Assembly (NCBI GenBank): GCA_902784965.1 | Contig: CACZWU010000016.1 | Span: 1-63,094, forward strand | Direction of reading: 5' to 3' | DNA: 63,094 nucleotides | Source: an uncultured Bacteroidia bacterium | GTDB lineage: Bacteria > Bacteroidota > Bacteroidia > Bacteroidales > UBA932 | Shown here: positions 34,741-43,599 of the stretch, one piece after another | How the letters are laid out: each line of letters opens with the position of its first letter | How positions within the stretch are numbered: position 1 is the first letter of the stretch | Translations under genes and position numbers: made by a program | Notes under the pieces: generated by a model | Seen by the model: the letters and a program-made list of their open reading frames with translations, nothing else | Databases searched by the model: none | What the model was told of the DNA's origin: nothing

Positions 34741-37179
34741 ATGAAACACATTCGAAACAGATGGTTCCTCGTCTGGGCGGTTTCGCTGGTGCTGGTCGCT
34801 TGTGAAGACAATGCTTCGCCGATCAACATCGCGCTGGAGCCGGACTACCGGGGCGTCCTCGAGGCGATCAGCCAGTCGACTCAGCCGTTGGCCGAAAAGC
34901 TGGCGCTGATCGAAGCGTCGCAGCGCGACGGGCTGGCCGACAACCAGACGGCTATCGAGATGATCCGGCAGGCTGTCGCTTCCATGGGCGGTACGCTGGA
35001 AGAGAAACTGAACGCGATCTCGGCGGCGGTCCAGTCGCAGGCCACGGGTCTGGAGACGAAACTGGCGCTGATCGAGGCCGCCGTGGCCAGCGGTTTTGCC
35101 GGCAGTCAGGCGCAACTGGCCCTGCTGCAGCAGGCCATCGCCGCGCTGGGCGGGACGCTCGACGAGAAACTTGCGGCGGTCGAAGCGGCCGTGAAGGCGC
35201 AGGAAATGAGCCTGGCGACCAAGCTGAACCTGATTGAAGCGGCGGCCCAGGGCGGTTTTGCCGACAGCGACACCGCGCAGGCCCTGGTGGAGGAGGCGAT
35301 TGCCTCGCTTGACGGCACCCTGGAAGAAAAAATAGCGGCGCTTGAAGCCGCTATTGGTGACACTTCGTCGGCTCTTTCGGCCAAAATGGCCCTGATTGAA
35401 ACGGCTGTGAAGGATGGGTTTGCCGAAGCGTCGGCGCAGCAGGCCCTGATCAAAACGGCGCTGGATTCACTGGATGTGCCTGTCGAAGAGAAACTGGCGG
35501 CCATCGAATCGGCTGTCGCCAGCCAGACGACAAGTCTGGAAACGAAGCTGGCCCTCATTGAAACAGCCGTGGAGGATCTGGGTGAGCATATGGAGGATTC
35601 CGGGCTCGGTCTGGTTTTGCAGGCGATTACTGCCCTGGGTGGAACGCTGGATACGAAGCTGGCGGCCATCGAAGCGGCGGTCAACAGCCAGACGACGAGT
35701 CTTTCGTCCAAGCTGGCCCTCATCGAAACGGCCCTCGTCAATGGGTTCACCGACGAAAAGACGGCCCTTGGCCTGGTCCAGACGGCCCTCGGGACATTGA
35801 AAACCCAGTTGGACGATGTCGACAAGGACCTTTCCGATGCCATCGACGACGTGATCACTTCGCTGGATGAGATTTCGGCTACCCTCTCGGGCAGTATTGC
35901 CCAGGCATTGAGCGGCATCTTCAATGCCGTCGATGCCCTGCCCGATTACAGCCAGGCCGTGGCCGGTATGCAGCAGGCGCTCTCCGAACTGGAAGAAGCC
36001 ATTGTCCCGTTCCGGCTGGAGTATGTAGAGGATCCTGCGCTTACAGCACTTACGACGGAAGTAGGCGGGACGTGGTGCGCCGAATTCAAGGTCGATCCTG
36101 CGGATAAGGTCATCGACGAAACGATGCTGAAGTTGGACATTCTTTCGAGGAAGCAGTTCTTCCCGACCTGGGGAAATAATACTCAGGGAAATGCATCGAC
36201 AGACTCCTATCCCCTCTCTTTGGTCTCTTTGGGGGGCGGAAAGTATGCCGTCAACATATCCTGCCAATCCCCTTATGTCATCTGGGACGAAGTTACCGTG
36301 GCGCTTTCGGTGGCCTATGGAAATACGCAGGAACCGAAATATATCACTTCGGAGCCATTTACGCTTGTGATGATGCCGAAAGCCTTGGACGGCCTCAAAT
36401 ACTGGACCTATCCCGCAGCCTCGTTTACGTTCAAGAGAAACGGCAGTATCAACAATATCTATTATTCGCTCGACAGCGGAGTATTCGAGACGCAAGACGA
36501 ATCAGATACCCGTACCTATTCGGCCGCGTTCATCGATTCGGTGGAATTCCTCCCGAACAACGACTCCATCGCACCGGTGTTCATCCAGTTGGACAAGGCA
36601 AAACGGATGATTGTTTTCATACCCGATACGGCAGGTATTACCTATACCCAGTTTTGGCCGGACAAAGATCCGTCCGACCGCGGCGGCTGGAGAATCTGGC
36701 ATAATTTCAAGGATTCCTCCGGGGTCAAGCATGAGTCCCTGCTGGGCAAGCTGGTCCTGACGGACCGCTGGCATGTCAAGGATACGATCCATAATTTCAA
36801 GATCGGGTGGTACAATGCCGTCTGGTTCCCTGAAAGTGCCATTGTCGGGGTTAACGATATCCAGGGCGACAATACCGCGGTCGTCGATATCAGAAGCCTG
36901 CTCTCTAAACTGGGTTTGGAGAGATCCTGGCTGGAAGGCCGTTTTATTCTGCAGGAACAATATGGAGACCTTGAGGGCCCTTATTTTAAGATGTCGGCCC
37001 AGTTGCTGCCGGAAACGCTGAAATTGGCAGTGCGGTTCCAGGCAGATCCTGTGCCCGGGGCAAAATTCGGCTTGACAGCCCATTACGACCTGTGGATCTT
37101 CCCCACTGAGACCGATCCTCAGTTCAAGGTACTGGCGTTATCCTTCTCTTATAGTTTGGTAGTAACGATTGTGAACTGA
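34741..37179 (+). CDS. large lipoprotein with five 54-residue helical repeats and a C-terminal beta-rich domain (paralogue 2)
   Basis: The 812-residue protein has lipobox LVLVAC (Cys21). It has the same layout as paralogue 1: half repeat, five 54/55-residue units, irregular unit 4 (EDLGEHMEDSGLG), then the DVDKDLSDAIDDVITSL helix and a C-terminal domain of about 390 residues. The head shares short anchors with paralogue 1 (SRKQFFPT against ETKQFFPT, YWTYPAASF against WKYPYASF, LTDRWHV against LTDQWGV) but is otherwise diverged. Heads diverging faster than stalks suits ligand or host-contact specialisation. Four bases after the previous gene. Confidence 0.78.
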   Translation: MKHIRNRWFLVWAVSLVLVACEDNASPINIALEPDYRGVLEAISQSTQPLAEKLALIEASQRDGLADNQTAIEMIRQAVASMGGTLEEKLNAISAAVQSQATGLETKLALIEAAVASGFAGSQAQLALLQQAIAALGGTLDEKLAAVEAAVKAQEMSLATKLNLIEAAAQGGFADSDTAQALVEEAIASLDGTLEEKIAALEAAIGDTSSALSAKMALIETAVKDGFAEASAQQALIKTALDSLDVPVEEKLAAIESAVASQTTSLETKLALIETAVEDLGEHMEDSGLGLVLQAITALGGTLDTKLAAIEAAVNSQTTSLSSKLALIETALVNGFTDEKTALGLVQTALGTLKTQLDDVDKDLSDAIDDVITSLDEISATLSGSIAQALSGIFNAVDALPDYSQAVAGMQQALSELEEAIVPFRLEYVEDPALTALTTEVGGTWCAEFKVDPADKVIDETMLKLDILSRKQFFPTWGNNTQGNASTDSYPLSLVSLGGGKYAVNISCQSPYVIWDEVTVALSVAYGNTQEPKYITSEPFTLVMMPKALDGLKYWTYPAASFTFKRNGSINNIYYSLDSGVFETQDESDTRTYSAAFIDSVEFLPNNDSIAPVFIQLDKAKRMIVFIPDTAGITYTQFWPDKDPSDRGGWRIWHNFKDSSGVKHESLLGKLVLTDRWHVKDTIHNFKIGWYNAVWFPESAIVGVNDIQGDNTAVVDIRSLLSKLGLERSWLEGRFILQEQYGDLEGPYFKMSAQLLPETLKLAVRFQADPVPGAKFGLTAHYDLWIFPTETDPQFKVLALSFSYSLVVTIVN

Positions 37180-37186
37180 CATTCCC

Positions 37187-38473
37187 ATGAAAGACATGAA
37201 AAAGACAAGCATATCCGCCCTCTTGCTTACCGGCTTGGTACTGCTGGTCCCGTGTGCCTGCGAGAACGGGCAGGATGATCTTCGCATCACGCTGGGATCG
37301 GATTACAGCGAAGTCCTTTCGACAATCGAGCAGTCGAGTCGATTGCTGTCCGAACAGATGGCGCGCATCGAATCGCTGATGCGTCAGGGGCTGGCCGACA
37401 ACCAGGCGGCGATCGAGCAGCTCCGGCAGGCCGTGGCCGCATTGGGTGGCACACTGGACGAGAAACTGGCGGCGGTCGAAGCGGCTGTCAAAGATGAGAC
37501 GTCGAGCCTGGAAACGAAGCTGGGCCTGATCGACGCGGCCGTTGAAAGCGGTTTTGCCGACGACTGTGCGCGGCAGGAATTGCTGCAGCAGGCGCTTGCT
37601 TCGCTGAGCGGCACGCTGGACGAGAAGCTGGCGGCTGTCGAAGAAGCGGTGAAAGCCGGGACGTCGAGCCTGGAAATCAAGCTGGGCCTGATTGAAGCGG
37701 CTGTCGAAAAGGGTTTTGCCGACAGTGCCGCGGCACAGGCACTGGTTGTGGAGGCCGTATCGTCCCTGAGCGGCACGCTGGACGAAAAGCTGGCGGCCAT
37801 CGAGACGGCCATGGCCAACCAGGCGACGGCCCTGTCGACCAAACTGGCGTTGGTTGAAGCCGCCGTCGCGGGCGGTTTTGCCGACAGTCAGCAGCAGTTG
37901 AAGCTGCTGCATCAGGCCGTGTCATCGCTGAACGGCACGCTGGCACAAAAGCTGGAATCTGTCCGTTCGGCCATCAGCAACCGGACCACAAGTCTGGAGA
38001 CAAGACTGGCGCTGATCGAGGTAGCCTTGGAGGACATCGGCACGGCTGAAAGCCATCTGGAAGAAGAAATGGACTTCATCCTGCAGGCGATTACCTCCCT
38101 GGGCGGCACGCTGGATGAAAAACTGGCGGCCATTGAGACGGCCGTGAAAAGTCCGGCAACCAGCCTGGAGACCAAACTCGCCACCATCGAAACGGCCCTG
38201 AAGAACGGTTTCGTCGATGATCAGACGGCCCTGGGCCTGGTCCAGACGGCGCTCGATGCGCTGAAGAAACAGCTGGGCGATGTGGATGACGGGCTCTCGA
38301 AAGCCATCGACGACGTATCAACGGCTTTCGGAACTCTCTCGACCAATGTAAACGTGGACATGGCCACGGCCCTTGCGAACATCCTTGCCGCCATTCAGGG
38401 ACTGCCCGACTACGGTACGATCCTTACCGCCATCCAACAGGCGCTGGCCGACCTGGAAAAAGCGCTGGGCTGA
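37187..38473 (+). CDS. headless repeat lipoprotein (paralogue 3)
   Basis: The 428-residue protein has a lipoprotein signal ending VPCAC (Cys25 probable). It has the same half repeat and five units, with unit 4 again irregular (EDIGTAESHLEEEMD), and the same terminal DVDDGLSKAIDDVSTAF helix. It then stops at ADLEKALG, where the other two begin their beta-rich heads. It is therefore a stalk without a head, either truncated or a specialised partner. An ATG at 37196 is an alternative start. Confidence 0.75.
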   Translation: MKDMKKTSISALLLTGLVLLVPCACENGQDDLRITLGSDYSEVLSTIEQSSRLLSEQMARIESLMRQGLADNQAAIEQLRQAVAALGGTLDEKLAAVEAAVKDETSSLETKLGLIDAAVESGFADDCARQELLQQALASLSGTLDEKLAAVEEAVKAGTSSLEIKLGLIEAAVEKGFADSAAAQALVVEAVSSLSGTLDEKLAAIETAMANQATALSTKLALVEAAVAGGFADSQQQLKLLHQAVSSLNGTLAQKLESVRSAISNRTTSLETRLALIEVALEDIGTAESHLEEEMDFILQAITSLGGTLDEKLAAIETAVKSPATSLETKLATIETALKNGFVDDQTALGLVQTALDALKKQLGDVDDGLSKAIDDVSTAFGTLSTNVNVDMATALANILAAIQGLPDYGTILTAIQQALADLEKALG

Positions 38474-38482
38474 CCCTCTGTC

Positions 38483-38502
38483 ACCCCGGGCTTGCCCGGG
38501 GT
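38483..38502. repeat. GCCGGGC palindrome family, copy 3
   Basis: ACCCCGGGC (38483-38491) and GCCCGGGGT (38494-38502) form a 9-bp stem around TT. The flanks GTC-A and T-CTT match the purE-leader copy, while the stem bases differ on both sides (CCCC/GGGG against TGCC/GGCA). It may also end the lipoprotein transcript. Confidence 0.6.
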
Positions 38503-38526
38503 CTTGGTTATATAGATAGTTTTTGT

Positions 38527-38534
38527 TAACTTTG
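38527..38534 (+). promoter_or_regulatory. -7 element for the peptide-transporter operon
   Basis: TAACTTTG fits TAnnTTTG. A CTTGG at 38503-38507 is close to the -33 spacing. The ATG is at 38571. Confidence 0.55.
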
Positions 38535-38570
38535 TAGGACTTTGTGGAATTTTATCAATAACAAAAACGT

Positions 38571-40277
38571 ATGAAAATACTTTCTTTCCTGACCGATCTC
38601 TGGAGCCGCAATGCGACCATCGTGCTGCTGTTCCTGATCCTGATTGTCGTGGCGGTCTTCGTCGTCTATTATCTGAAGAAGGCGAAGGAGCACCCGAAAG
38701 GCCTGATTGCGGCTGCCTTGAGCAACATGGGCGAGCGTTTCGGCTACTACATCATGAATGCGGTGCTGCTGCTCTTCCTCGTGTCGAAATTCGGCCTTCC
38801 CGACGGCACCGCCGGCCTCATCTACTCTTTCTTCTATTTCGGCATCTACATTCTGGCCCTGGTGGGTGGTCTGATTGCCGACAAGACGCAGAACTACAAC
38901 CGTACCATCCAGACCGGCCTCTTCATCATGGCGGCCGGCTACGTGGCCCTCGCCATTCCGCTCTTCAGCAAGGTTGACGGCCGGGTGGTCGATGGTAACG
39001 GTGGCTGGTGGGGCATCCTGATCTTCACCTGCATCGCCCTGCTCTGCATCGCCTTCGGTAACGGCCTGTTCAAGGGCAACCTCCAGGCGCTGGTGGGCAA
39101 ACTCTACGACGAATTCGAAGAAGAAGAAGCCAAGAAAGGCCCCGAGGCCCTCAAGATCGCCAAGGACAAACGCGACTCCGGTTTCCAGATTTTCTACGTG
39201 TTCATCAACATCGGCGGCGTGATCGCCCCGTTCATCGCCCCGATCCTCCGCAAATGGTGGCTGGCCCGCGACAACTTCATCTATAACGCCGACATGGCCG
39301 GCCTCTGCCACAAGTTCATCGGTGGCGAGACTTCCATCGTCGATTCGCAGAAATTCATCGAGACGGCCGCCGCCTCCGTGACGGATCCCGCCGTGCTCGC
39401 CGATCCGGCGCAGTTCTGCTCCGACTATGTACAGGTATTCAACACGGGTATCCACTGGGCCTTCATCGTGTCGGCCCTCGCGATGCTGACTTCGCTGTTC
39501 ATTTTCATGGCCAACAAGCACATCTTCCCGCAGCCCGGCAAGAAGGTCGCCGCCCAGAGCGTCGAATACACGCAGGAAGAGAAACTCGCGATGGCCAAGG
39601 AGATCAAGCAGCGTATGGCCGCCCTCTTCGCCGTGCTGGGCATCGCCATCTTCTTCTGGCTCTCGTTCCACCAGAACGGCCAGTCGCTGATGGTCTTCGC
39701 CCGTGACTTCGTGGATTCCTCGAAGATTGCCCCGGAGATTTCGCAGGCACTGAATCCGCTCTACGTGATCATTCTCACCCCGATCGTGATGGGCATCTTC
39801 GCCGGCCTGGCCCGTAAAGGCAAAGGCGTGTCCACCCCGCGCAAGATCTCGATGGGCATGTTCATCGCCGGCCTGGCTTATCTGTTCCTGGTGATTCTCT
39901 CCCTGGTTCACCATTATCCCTCCGGCAACGAGTTCCGCGCCATGGACTCCGTCCAGATGGCGGCAGCCGGACTGGAGAAATGCGGCTACTGGGTGATGTT
40001 TGTCATCTATTTCTTCCTGACCGTCGCAGAGTTGCTCATCTCGCCGCTGGGCCTGAGCTTCGTTTCGAAGGTCGCGCCAAAGAACATGGTCGGTCTCTGC
40101 CAGGGTCTCTGGCTGGGTGCCACCGCCATCGGCAACCTCTTCATCTTCGTCGGCCCGATCATGCTCAACGCCTGGCCGATCTGGAAATGCTGGATGGTGT
40201 TCCTCATCATCTGTTTCGTGTCGATGTCTATCATGCTCGGCATGGTGAAGTGGCTCGAAAAAGTAACGAAGGACTAA
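38571..40277 (+). CDS. POT/PTR-family proton-coupled peptide transporter
   Basis: The 568-residue MFS protein has an extra N-terminal helix. POT hallmarks are NMGERFGYYIMNAVLLLFL (the E-x-x-E-R-like motif region), FYFGIYILALVGGLIADKTQ, GLFKGNLQALVGKLY, and the late PLGLSFVSKVAPKNMVGLCQGLWLGATAIGN block. It imports di- and tripeptides with protons. A hydrophilic insert of about 60 residues lies between helices 6 and 7. It leads a run of four same-strand genes with 10-13 bp gaps. Confidence 0.88.
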   Translation: MKILSFLTDLWSRNATIVLLFLILIVVAVFVVYYLKKAKEHPKGLIAAALSNMGERFGYYIMNAVLLLFLVSKFGLPDGTAGLIYSFFYFGIYILALVGGLIADKTQNYNRTIQTGLFIMAAGYVALAIPLFSKVDGRVVDGNGGWWGILIFTCIALLCIAFGNGLFKGNLQALVGKLYDEFEEEEAKKGPEALKIAKDKRDSGFQIFYVFINIGGVIAPFIAPILRKWWLARDNFIYNADMAGLCHKFIGGETSIVDSQKFIETAAASVTDPAVLADPAQFCSDYVQVFNTGIHWAFIVSALAMLTSLFIFMANKHIFPQPGKKVAAQSVEYTQEEKLAMAKEIKQRMAALFAVLGIAIFFWLSFHQNGQSLMVFARDFVDSSKIAPEISQALNPLYVIILTPIVMGIFAGLARKGKGVSTPRKISMGMFIAGLAYLFLVILSLVHHYPSGNEFRAMDSVQMAAAGLEKCGYWVMFVIYFFLTVAELLISPLGLSFVSKVAPKNMVGLCQGLWLGATAIGNLFIFVGPIMLNAWPIWKCWMVFLIICFVSMSIMLGMVKWLEKVTKD

Positions 40278-40287
40278 TTTTTCAGCG

Positions 40288-41232
40288 ATGCTGAAGATTG
40301 TATTTTTGGATGCGCAGACGCTGGGGAACGATATCTCCCTGGCGCCTGTCGCGTCTTTGGGTGAATATGTCTCCTATCCCTCGACGCGGCCCGAAGAGGT
40401 TTTCGACCGCATCGCGGGCTTCGACGTGGTGATTACCAACAAAGTGTGGATGGGGAAGGAGCAGATCGATTCGTCATCTGCCCTGAAGCTCATCTGCGTG
40501 GCGGCCACGGGCACGAACAATGTGGATACGGCCTATGCTGCTTCGAAAGGAATTCCGGTTCGCAATGCGGTGGACTATTCCACCGAGAGCGTGACGCAGG
40601 TCACCTGGATGCACATTCTCAGCCTGGTGGGGAAAGCCCGCTATTTCGACGATTACGTGAAGGGTGGGGCCTACAGTGCCAGCGGCTGTTTCACCAATGC
40701 TGTCGAGCCCTTCTTCGAACTCAAGGGAAAGACGTTCGGTACGGTGGGCCTGGGCAACATCGGCTCCCGGGTGGCGGGCATCGCCGAGGCCTTCGGAATG
40801 AAGGTGCTCTACTATCCGACTTCCGGCAAGCCTCACTCCGACCGCTACGAGGCCGATACCGACCTCTTCCGCTTTCTTTCCCGTTGTGACGTCGTGTCGG
40901 TCCACTGCCCGCTCAACGAGCGGACGAACGGACTGATTGGGTACGAGGCACTTACCCGGATGAAGCCCGGCAGTTTCATCGTGAACATGGGCCGCGGCGG
41001 CATCATCGTGGAAGCCGACCTGGCCCGCGCCCTCGACGAAGGCGAGATCGCCGGGGCCGCTGTCGACGTGTTTACCCGGGAACCCTTGCCGGCCGACCAC
41101 CCGTACCTGCATCTCCTGCATCCGGAGCGGCTGTTGCTGACCCCGCACATTGGCTGGGCGAGCCGCGAGGCGCGCATCTGCCTGGTGGGGAAGATCGCCG
41201 AGAACATCAAAAATACATTTGGAATCAATTAA
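40288..41232 (+). CDS. D-2-hydroxyacid dehydrogenase (glycerate-dehydrogenase-like)
   Basis: The 314-residue NAD-dependent enzyme has the Rossmann motif GTVGLGNIGSRVAGIAEAFGM. Catalytic elements follow: NMGRGGIIVE with Arg, AAVDVFTREPLPADHP with Glu, and LTPHIGWAS with His. NAVDYSTESVTQVTWMHIL is a family-typical helix. Likely substrates are hydroxypyruvate/glycerate or similar 2-ketoacids. Not long enough for SerA (no ACT domain). Cotranscribed with the peptide transporter. Confidence 0.85.
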   Translation: MLKIVFLDAQTLGNDISLAPVASLGEYVSYPSTRPEEVFDRIAGFDVVITNKVWMGKEQIDSSSALKLICVAATGTNNVDTAYAASKGIPVRNAVDYSTESVTQVTWMHILSLVGKARYFDDYVKGGAYSASGCFTNAVEPFFELKGKTFGTVGLGNIGSRVAGIAEAFGMKVLYYPTSGKPHSDRYEADTDLFRFLSRCDVVSVHCPLNERTNGLIGYEALTRMKPGSFIVNMGRGGIIVEADLARALDEGEIAGAAVDVFTREPLPADHPYLHLLHPERLLLTPHIGWASREARICLVGKIAENIKNTFGIN

Positions 41233-41243
41233 ATCTTACTGAT

Positions 41244-41792
41244 ATGACGCTTATTATTATTATTGCCATTGCGGCCATCCTGGTCCTCTGGGTCATTTCT
41301 GTCCAGCGCAAGCTGGTCAAACTGGAAGAAATCTGCAAGAACGGTCTCAGCCAGATCGGCGTGCAGCTGGCCAGCCGCTGGGATGCCCTCAAGGCCCTGG
41401 CCGAACTGACCAAAGGTTACTCGGAACACGAGTACAAGACCATCACCGATACCATCGCACAGCGCCGTCCCATCACCGCTGCCAGCACCAGTGCCGATGC
41501 CAACGCGCAGGAAAATCTCTTCGCGCAGGCCATGCAGCACCTGAACGTCGTCGTCGAGAAGTATCCGGAACTCAAGGCCAACGAGACTTTCATCAAGACC
41601 ATGGACAGCGTCAACACCTACCAGAACCAGGTGCGTATGAGCCAGATGGTCTACAACGACTCGGTCACCAAGTACAACCAGGTCATCCGCCAGTTCCCCG
41701 ACTCCATCGTGGCTTCGCTCTTCCACTTCGCTCCGCTCGAGTACCTCAAGGTCGAGGAGTCGAAGCAGGAGATGCCTTCGATGAAGATCTAA
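41244..41792 (+). CDS. lemA: LemA family protein
   Basis: The 182-residue protein has a single N-terminal membrane helix (LIIIIAIAAILVLWVI) and the LemA helical domain, with RKLVKLEEICKNGLSQIGVQLASRWDALKALAEL and MVYNDSVTKYNQVIRQFP. LemA proteins are periplasm- or exterior-facing and of uncertain role. A DUF2207 gene follows 13 bp later, a pairing common in bacteria. Confidence 0.9.
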   Translation: MTLIIIIAIAAILVLWVISVQRKLVKLEEICKNGLSQIGVQLASRWDALKALAELTKGYSEHEYKTITDTIAQRRPITAASTSADANAQENLFAQAMQHLNVVVEKYPELKANETFIKTMDSVNTYQNQVRMSQMVYNDSVTKYNQVIRQFPDSIVASLFHFAPLEYLKVEESKQEMPSMKI

Positions 41793-41805
41793 TCGTATTC
41801 CGACC

Positions 41806-43500
41806 ATGCGTTTCCATCGCCTGATTCTTGCCGTCCTCGCCACGCTGGCTGCTACCGTTCCGGTCGTCGCGCAGAACAAGGTACACGACGTAGACATTTC
41901 CGTGACGCTCGACACCGACGGCAGTGCGCACGTCCGGGAGGTCTGGGACATGACCCTCAGCCGGGGTACCGAAGTGTATCTGGGCCGCGAGAACCTGGGC
42001 GATATCAAGATCCGCGACCTGACCGTCTCCGATGAGACGGGCGAGACCTATCATACCGACCGTTTCTGGGACACGGAACGCTCGTTCGAAGGAAAGAAGA
42101 ACCGTTGCGGACTGCATTCCATCAGCGGCGGCTACGAAATCTGCTGGGGCATCGGTGAATACGGACGTCGTCAGTACACCGTCGACTACACCTTGACCAA
42201 CCTGGTCAAGAGTCTCGACGACTACGACATGATCCACTACCAGTTCTACACGCCCAATGATTTTGAAGGAGAGCACGTGAAGGTGACCATCGAGAAGCCC
42301 GGCTTCGTGATGGACACCCTCACGCGCATCTGGGCCTTCGGCTACGACGGCTACATCTGGCGCGAAGACGGAAAAGTGATTGCCGAGAGCGAGACCCCGC
42401 TCCAGCCCAACCATTCCGTCATCGTGCTGATGCGCTTCGACAAAGGCACCTTTGCATCGGAAAGCGTGCAGGAGCGGCCCTTCTCGGCCGTTCTCGACCG
42501 GGCGCTGGAAGGTGCCGATGAGCCCGACGTTCCGATGAGCAAGGCCGAGGAAGCCTTCTATACGATCCTCGGTGGTCTCTTCTTCTTCGGCATGATCATG
42601 CTGCCGTTCATTCCGCTGATCATCCGTGCCGTCCACAAACGGAGGCAGAAGAAGAACACCTTCGGCATGCTCAACCTTAACGGTATCCCCTGGTCGCGTG
42701 AAGTGCCCTATGACGGCGACATCCTGAAGAACTACTATGTCATCAGCACCACGCCGGCGCTTGCGACAAAGAAGAACTCCGTGGCTTCGGCCATGATCCT
42801 GCATATGCTGCAGGTGGGTTGCCTCGATGCGCGCCGGGACCTGGCGACCGGCAAGGTGGAGATCCGCTTCAGGCCCGACAATCTGGCCGCATTCAAGCAA
42901 CTCGACCACACGGAAGAATCGCTCTGGAAGTTTATGTACGAAGCCAGCGGCGACAATCATGTCCTCGAAGAGAAGGAGTTCTCGGACTGGGCCAAGAAGC
43001 ACACGTCCTCGCTCTACAGCTGGACTACGCGGGTCAAGAACAACGGTCTGTCTGCTTTGCGGAATGGTGGCTACTATGATTCAGGCAAGTACACGGCAAA
43101 AGGCCGGGTAGAGAACTGCAAGATCGTGGGCTTCAAGAAATTCCTGGAAGACACGACGCTCATCAAGCAGCGGACTACGCCTGAGGTGGCCCTCTGGCGC
43201 GACTACCTGATCTTCGCTTCGCTCTTCGGTATCGCCGACAAGGTGGCCAAGGAGCTGAAAGACATCGATCCGGTGATGTTTGAAAAAGTCTGCTCGATGA
43301 ACTACAACGACATGAACAACGTCCTCTACCTGACACGTTCGTATGCTGATGCGCTCTCACGGTACGCGACGCCGCCGGTGTCGTCGTATTCGGGCGGCGG
43401 TGGGTCGCTCGGCGGCTTCAGCCGCAGCGGTGGCGGCGGCCACTCCTCCTTCGGCGGTGGCGGCGGCTTCTCCGGCGGTGGCCACAGCGGCGTGCGCTAA
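41806..43500 (+). CDS. DUF2207 membrane protein with a Gly-rich tail
   Basis: The 564-residue protein has a signal peptide (to VVAQ) and an N-terminal beta-rich extracytoplasmic DUF2207 domain (about 25-240). A membrane helix lies at about 248-275, followed by a cytoplasmic region. The tail is mostly Gly and Ser with GGGGH repeats. The pairing with LemA suggests one membrane complex of unknown function. Its stop is 7 bp before a REP-like hairpin. Confidence 0.82.
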   Translation: MRFHRLILAVLATLAATVPVVAQNKVHDVDISVTLDTDGSAHVREVWDMTLSRGTEVYLGRENLGDIKIRDLTVSDETGETYHTDRFWDTERSFEGKKNRCGLHSISGGYEICWGIGEYGRRQYTVDYTLTNLVKSLDDYDMIHYQFYTPNDFEGEHVKVTIEKPGFVMDTLTRIWAFGYDGYIWREDGKVIAESETPLQPNHSVIVLMRFDKGTFASESVQERPFSAVLDRALEGADEPDVPMSKAEEAFYTILGGLFFFGMIMLPFIPLIIRAVHKRRQKKNTFGMLNLNGIPWSREVPYDGDILKNYYVISTTPALATKKNSVASAMILHMLQVGCLDARRDLATGKVEIRFRPDNLAAFKQLDHTEESLWKFMYEASGDNHVLEEKEFSDWAKKHTSSLYSWTTRVKNNGLSALRNGGYYDSGKYTAKGRVENCKIVGFKKFLEDTTLIKQRTTPEVALWRDYLIFASLFGIADKVAKELKDIDPVMFEKVCSMNYNDMNNVLYLTRSYADALSRYATPPVSSYSGGGGSLGGFSRSGGGGHSSFGGGGGFSGGGHSGVR

Positions 43501-43507
43501 TTGAACG

Positions 43508-43548
43508 GGTTCTGGCCAAGAAAACACTGTGTTTTCATGGCCAGAACC
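43508..43548. repeat. TCTGGCCA palindrome, copy 3 (REP-like)
   Basis: The arms GGTTCTGGCCA (43508-43518) and TGGCCAGAACC (43538-43548) are perfect. Past one A-A mismatch the stem continues as GAAAACAC/GTGTTTTC, making a nearly complete 41-bp palindrome. It lies between convergent genes. Confidence 0.8.
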
Positions 43549-43561
43549 TAGACTTGATATC

Positions 43562-43598
43562 ATCTGGCCAAGAAAAATCGCAGTTTTCTTGGCCAGAT
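43562..43598. repeat. TCTGGCCA palindrome, copy 4 (REP-like)
   Basis: ATCTGGCCAAGAAAA (43562-43576) pairs perfectly with 43584-43598 around a 7-nt loop. It ends 1 bp before the ubiE stop codon. With A-run/T-run arms it could also terminate transcription in both directions. Confidence 0.8.
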
Positions 43599-43599
43599 C

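Noticed and set aside
32400..38470. 162-bp periodic DNA repeats that at first look like a tandem or CRISPR-like array
   Set aside because: They are in-frame protein repeats with diverged codons, with no short identical repeats or spacers.
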